A stretch of 6,060 bases of DNA from Ruminococcus sp. (GTDB taxonomy: Bacteria; Bacillota; Clostridia; Oscillospirales; Acutalibacteraceae). The stretch covers positions 1-6,060 of the forward strand of contig JAMPAE010000098.1 in the NCBI GenBank assembly GCA_023667385.1, written 5' to 3'. The translations under genes were made by a program, and so were the position numbers. Positions 4,952 through 6,060 of this stretch are shown here, in pieces. Under the pieces are notes generated by a model that was not told where the DNA came from, searched no databases, and saw nothing but the letters and a program-made list of their open reading frames with translations. Position 1 is the stretch's first letter. Each line of letters starts with the position of its first letter.

Positions 4952-6060
4952 ATGTATAACATATTAGAATATATCGAACATAGTGCAAAGTGCTTTGAAG
5001 AAAAAACAGCAGTTGTTGATGAAATCTCAAGCATTAGTTATAAACAGCTTCTTGAAAAAAGCAGAAGAATCGGCAGCGCCCTTGCGGGAAAAATCAGGCA
5101 GGGTGAGCCGATTGCAGTATATATGGAAAAAGGTGTTGATGCCCTGTGTGCATTTTTCGGCATTGTGGCTGCAGGAGGATGCTATTGCATGGTGAACACT
5201 GAGCTTCCGGGGCATAGGGTTGAGCAAATTTGCTCTGTGCTGAACGCAGAAAAAATCATCACAAGCCGTGCACTTTTGGAGTTGGCAGGCAAGCAGTTTG
5301 CAAACGCTGAAATTTTTGCCATTGAAAACCTTGCAGAACACGAAATCAATTTTGATGCACTTGAAACGATACGAAGCAAAATGATTGACACCGATCCGCT
5401 TTACATCAATTTTACATCAGGCTCAACAGGCGTGCCGAAAGGCATTGTTGTTTGTCACCGCAGCGTGATTGATTTCATCGGTCAGTTCACCGAAACGTTT
5501 GGAATCAGCAGTGCAGATGTGATTGCAAATCAGGCGCCGTTTGATTTTGACGTATCCGTGAAAGACATCTACTCTGCAATTAAAACAGGTGCAACGCTTT
5601 TGATTGTGCCTCGCAGATTGTTTTCCGCACCGACTGCACTGATTGATTTTTTGTGCAACAATCGGGCAACGGTGATGATTTGGGCGGTTTCGGCGCTGTG
5701 CTTAATCAGCACATTCCACGGGTTGGATTATCGTGTTCCAAAAACGGTCAGAATGGTGCTGTTCAGCGGTGAGGTGATGCCGTTCAAGCATCTTTGCACG
5801 TGGCAGGCTCACTTGCCGAATACAATGTTCGTCAACCTATACGGTCCAACGGAAATTACTTGCAACTGCACATTTCACATCCTGGAGCAAGGACGTGATT
5901 ACTCGCAGGGCATACCGATTGGCAAAGCCTTTGCAAATGAGGACGTTTTCCTGCTCAACGGCGATGACAAGCGTATCACTGAGCCTGATATGGTTGGCGA
6001 AATTTGTGTGCGTGGAACGACCCTTGCCCTCGGATATTACCGTGCACCCGAACAGACAGC
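4952..6060 (+). CDS. DltA-like amino-acid adenylation enzyme (partial, C-terminus off window)
   Basis: This is the N-terminal 369 residues of an ANL-superfamily adenylate-forming enzyme, resembling D-alanine--carrier-protein ligase (DltA) and NRPS adenylation domains. Such enzymes activate an amino acid with ATP and load it on a phosphopantetheine carrier. Visible core motifs are the P-loop FTSGSTGVPKG (154-164), NQAPFDFDVSVKDIY (193-207, with D200 at the position that binds the substrate amino group), NLYGPTE (295-301), IPIGKAFAN (321-329) and GEICVRG (349-355). NQAPF-FD-SV-DIY and GEVMP are DltA-like signatures. At FSGEVMP (271-277) Ser272 replaces the DltA Cys associated with D-Ala selectivity. 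The catalytic A10 lysine and C-terminal subdomain lie beyond the edge. There is no signal peptide, so it is cytoplasmic. The start is fixed by the in-frame TAA immediately upstream. It has its own promoter. It is probably the first gene of an operon that would include a carrier protein. True DltA is possible but not the only reading. Confidence 0.88.
   Translation, partial: MYNILEYIEHSAKCFEEKTAVVDEISSISYKQLLEKSRRIGSALAGKIRQGEPIAVYMEKGVDALCAFFGIVAAGGCYCMVNTELPGHRVEQICSVLNAEKIITSRALLELAGKQFANAEIFAIENLAEHEINFDALETIRSKMIDTDPLYINFTSGSTGVPKGIVVCHRSVIDFIGQFTETFGISSADVIANQAPFDFDVSVKDIYSAIKTGATLLIVPRRLFSAPTALIDFLCNNRATVMIWAVSALCLISTFHGLDYRVPKTVRMVLFSGEVMPFKHLCTWQAHLPNTMFVNLYGPTEITCNCTFHILEQGRDYSQGIPIGKAFANEDVFLLNGDDKRITEPDMVGEICVRGTTLALGYYRAPEQT

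Overview
The window looks like chromosomal DNA of a low-to-moderate-GC Gram-positive anaerobe, most likely a gut or rumen Clostridia lineage (Oscillospirales/Ruminococcaceae-like). This is an inference from consensus Shine-Dalgarno sequences, A/T-rich intergenic DNA with sigma-A-like promoters, and the protein families present: a clostridial-type metallophosphoesterase, a cytoplasmic GH63-like glycosidase, a secreted InlB-B-type small protein and a DltA-like adenylation enzyme. I see no mobile element, CRISPR array, tRNA or rRNA.

Left arm (minus strand, 1-3832): two genes read leftward and are probably co-transcribed. The upstream one encodes a 921-residue clan GH-G (GH63 / mannosylglycerate-hydrolase-like) glycosidase without a signal peptide. 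It is followed after 62 bp, with no terminator, by a calcineurin-type metallophosphoesterase whose C-terminus lies beyond the window. Both appear cytoplasmic. Their pairing suggests a glycan or sugar-derivative pathway, but the sequence does not give the substrate.

Centre (3833-4131): a 299-bp divergent intergenic region holds a good promoter for the rightward gene (TTGCTT, 17 bp, extended TGTTATAAT, with an A/T-rich upstream stretch) and weaker candidates for the leftward operon.

Right arm (plus strand, 4132-6060): first comes a monocistronic gene for a 204-residue secreted protein. It has a signal peptide, one InlB-B-like beta module, and a hydrophobic C-terminal tail containing a short duplicated motif. 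Its promoter, ribosome binding site, codon use and strong terminator all suggest high expression. After the terminator a separate promoter (TTGACA, 17 bp, TATAGT), preceded by an 11-bp-spaced direct repeat, drives a DltA-like amino-acid adenylation enzyme that runs off the right end. That enzyme carries Ser where DltA has its D-alanine-selecting Cys, so its substrate is open.

I do not see a complete new system. The best candidates for undescribed biology are the small secreted protein and the DltA-like ligase with an altered pocket; the rest of the latter's pathway should lie just to the right of the window.
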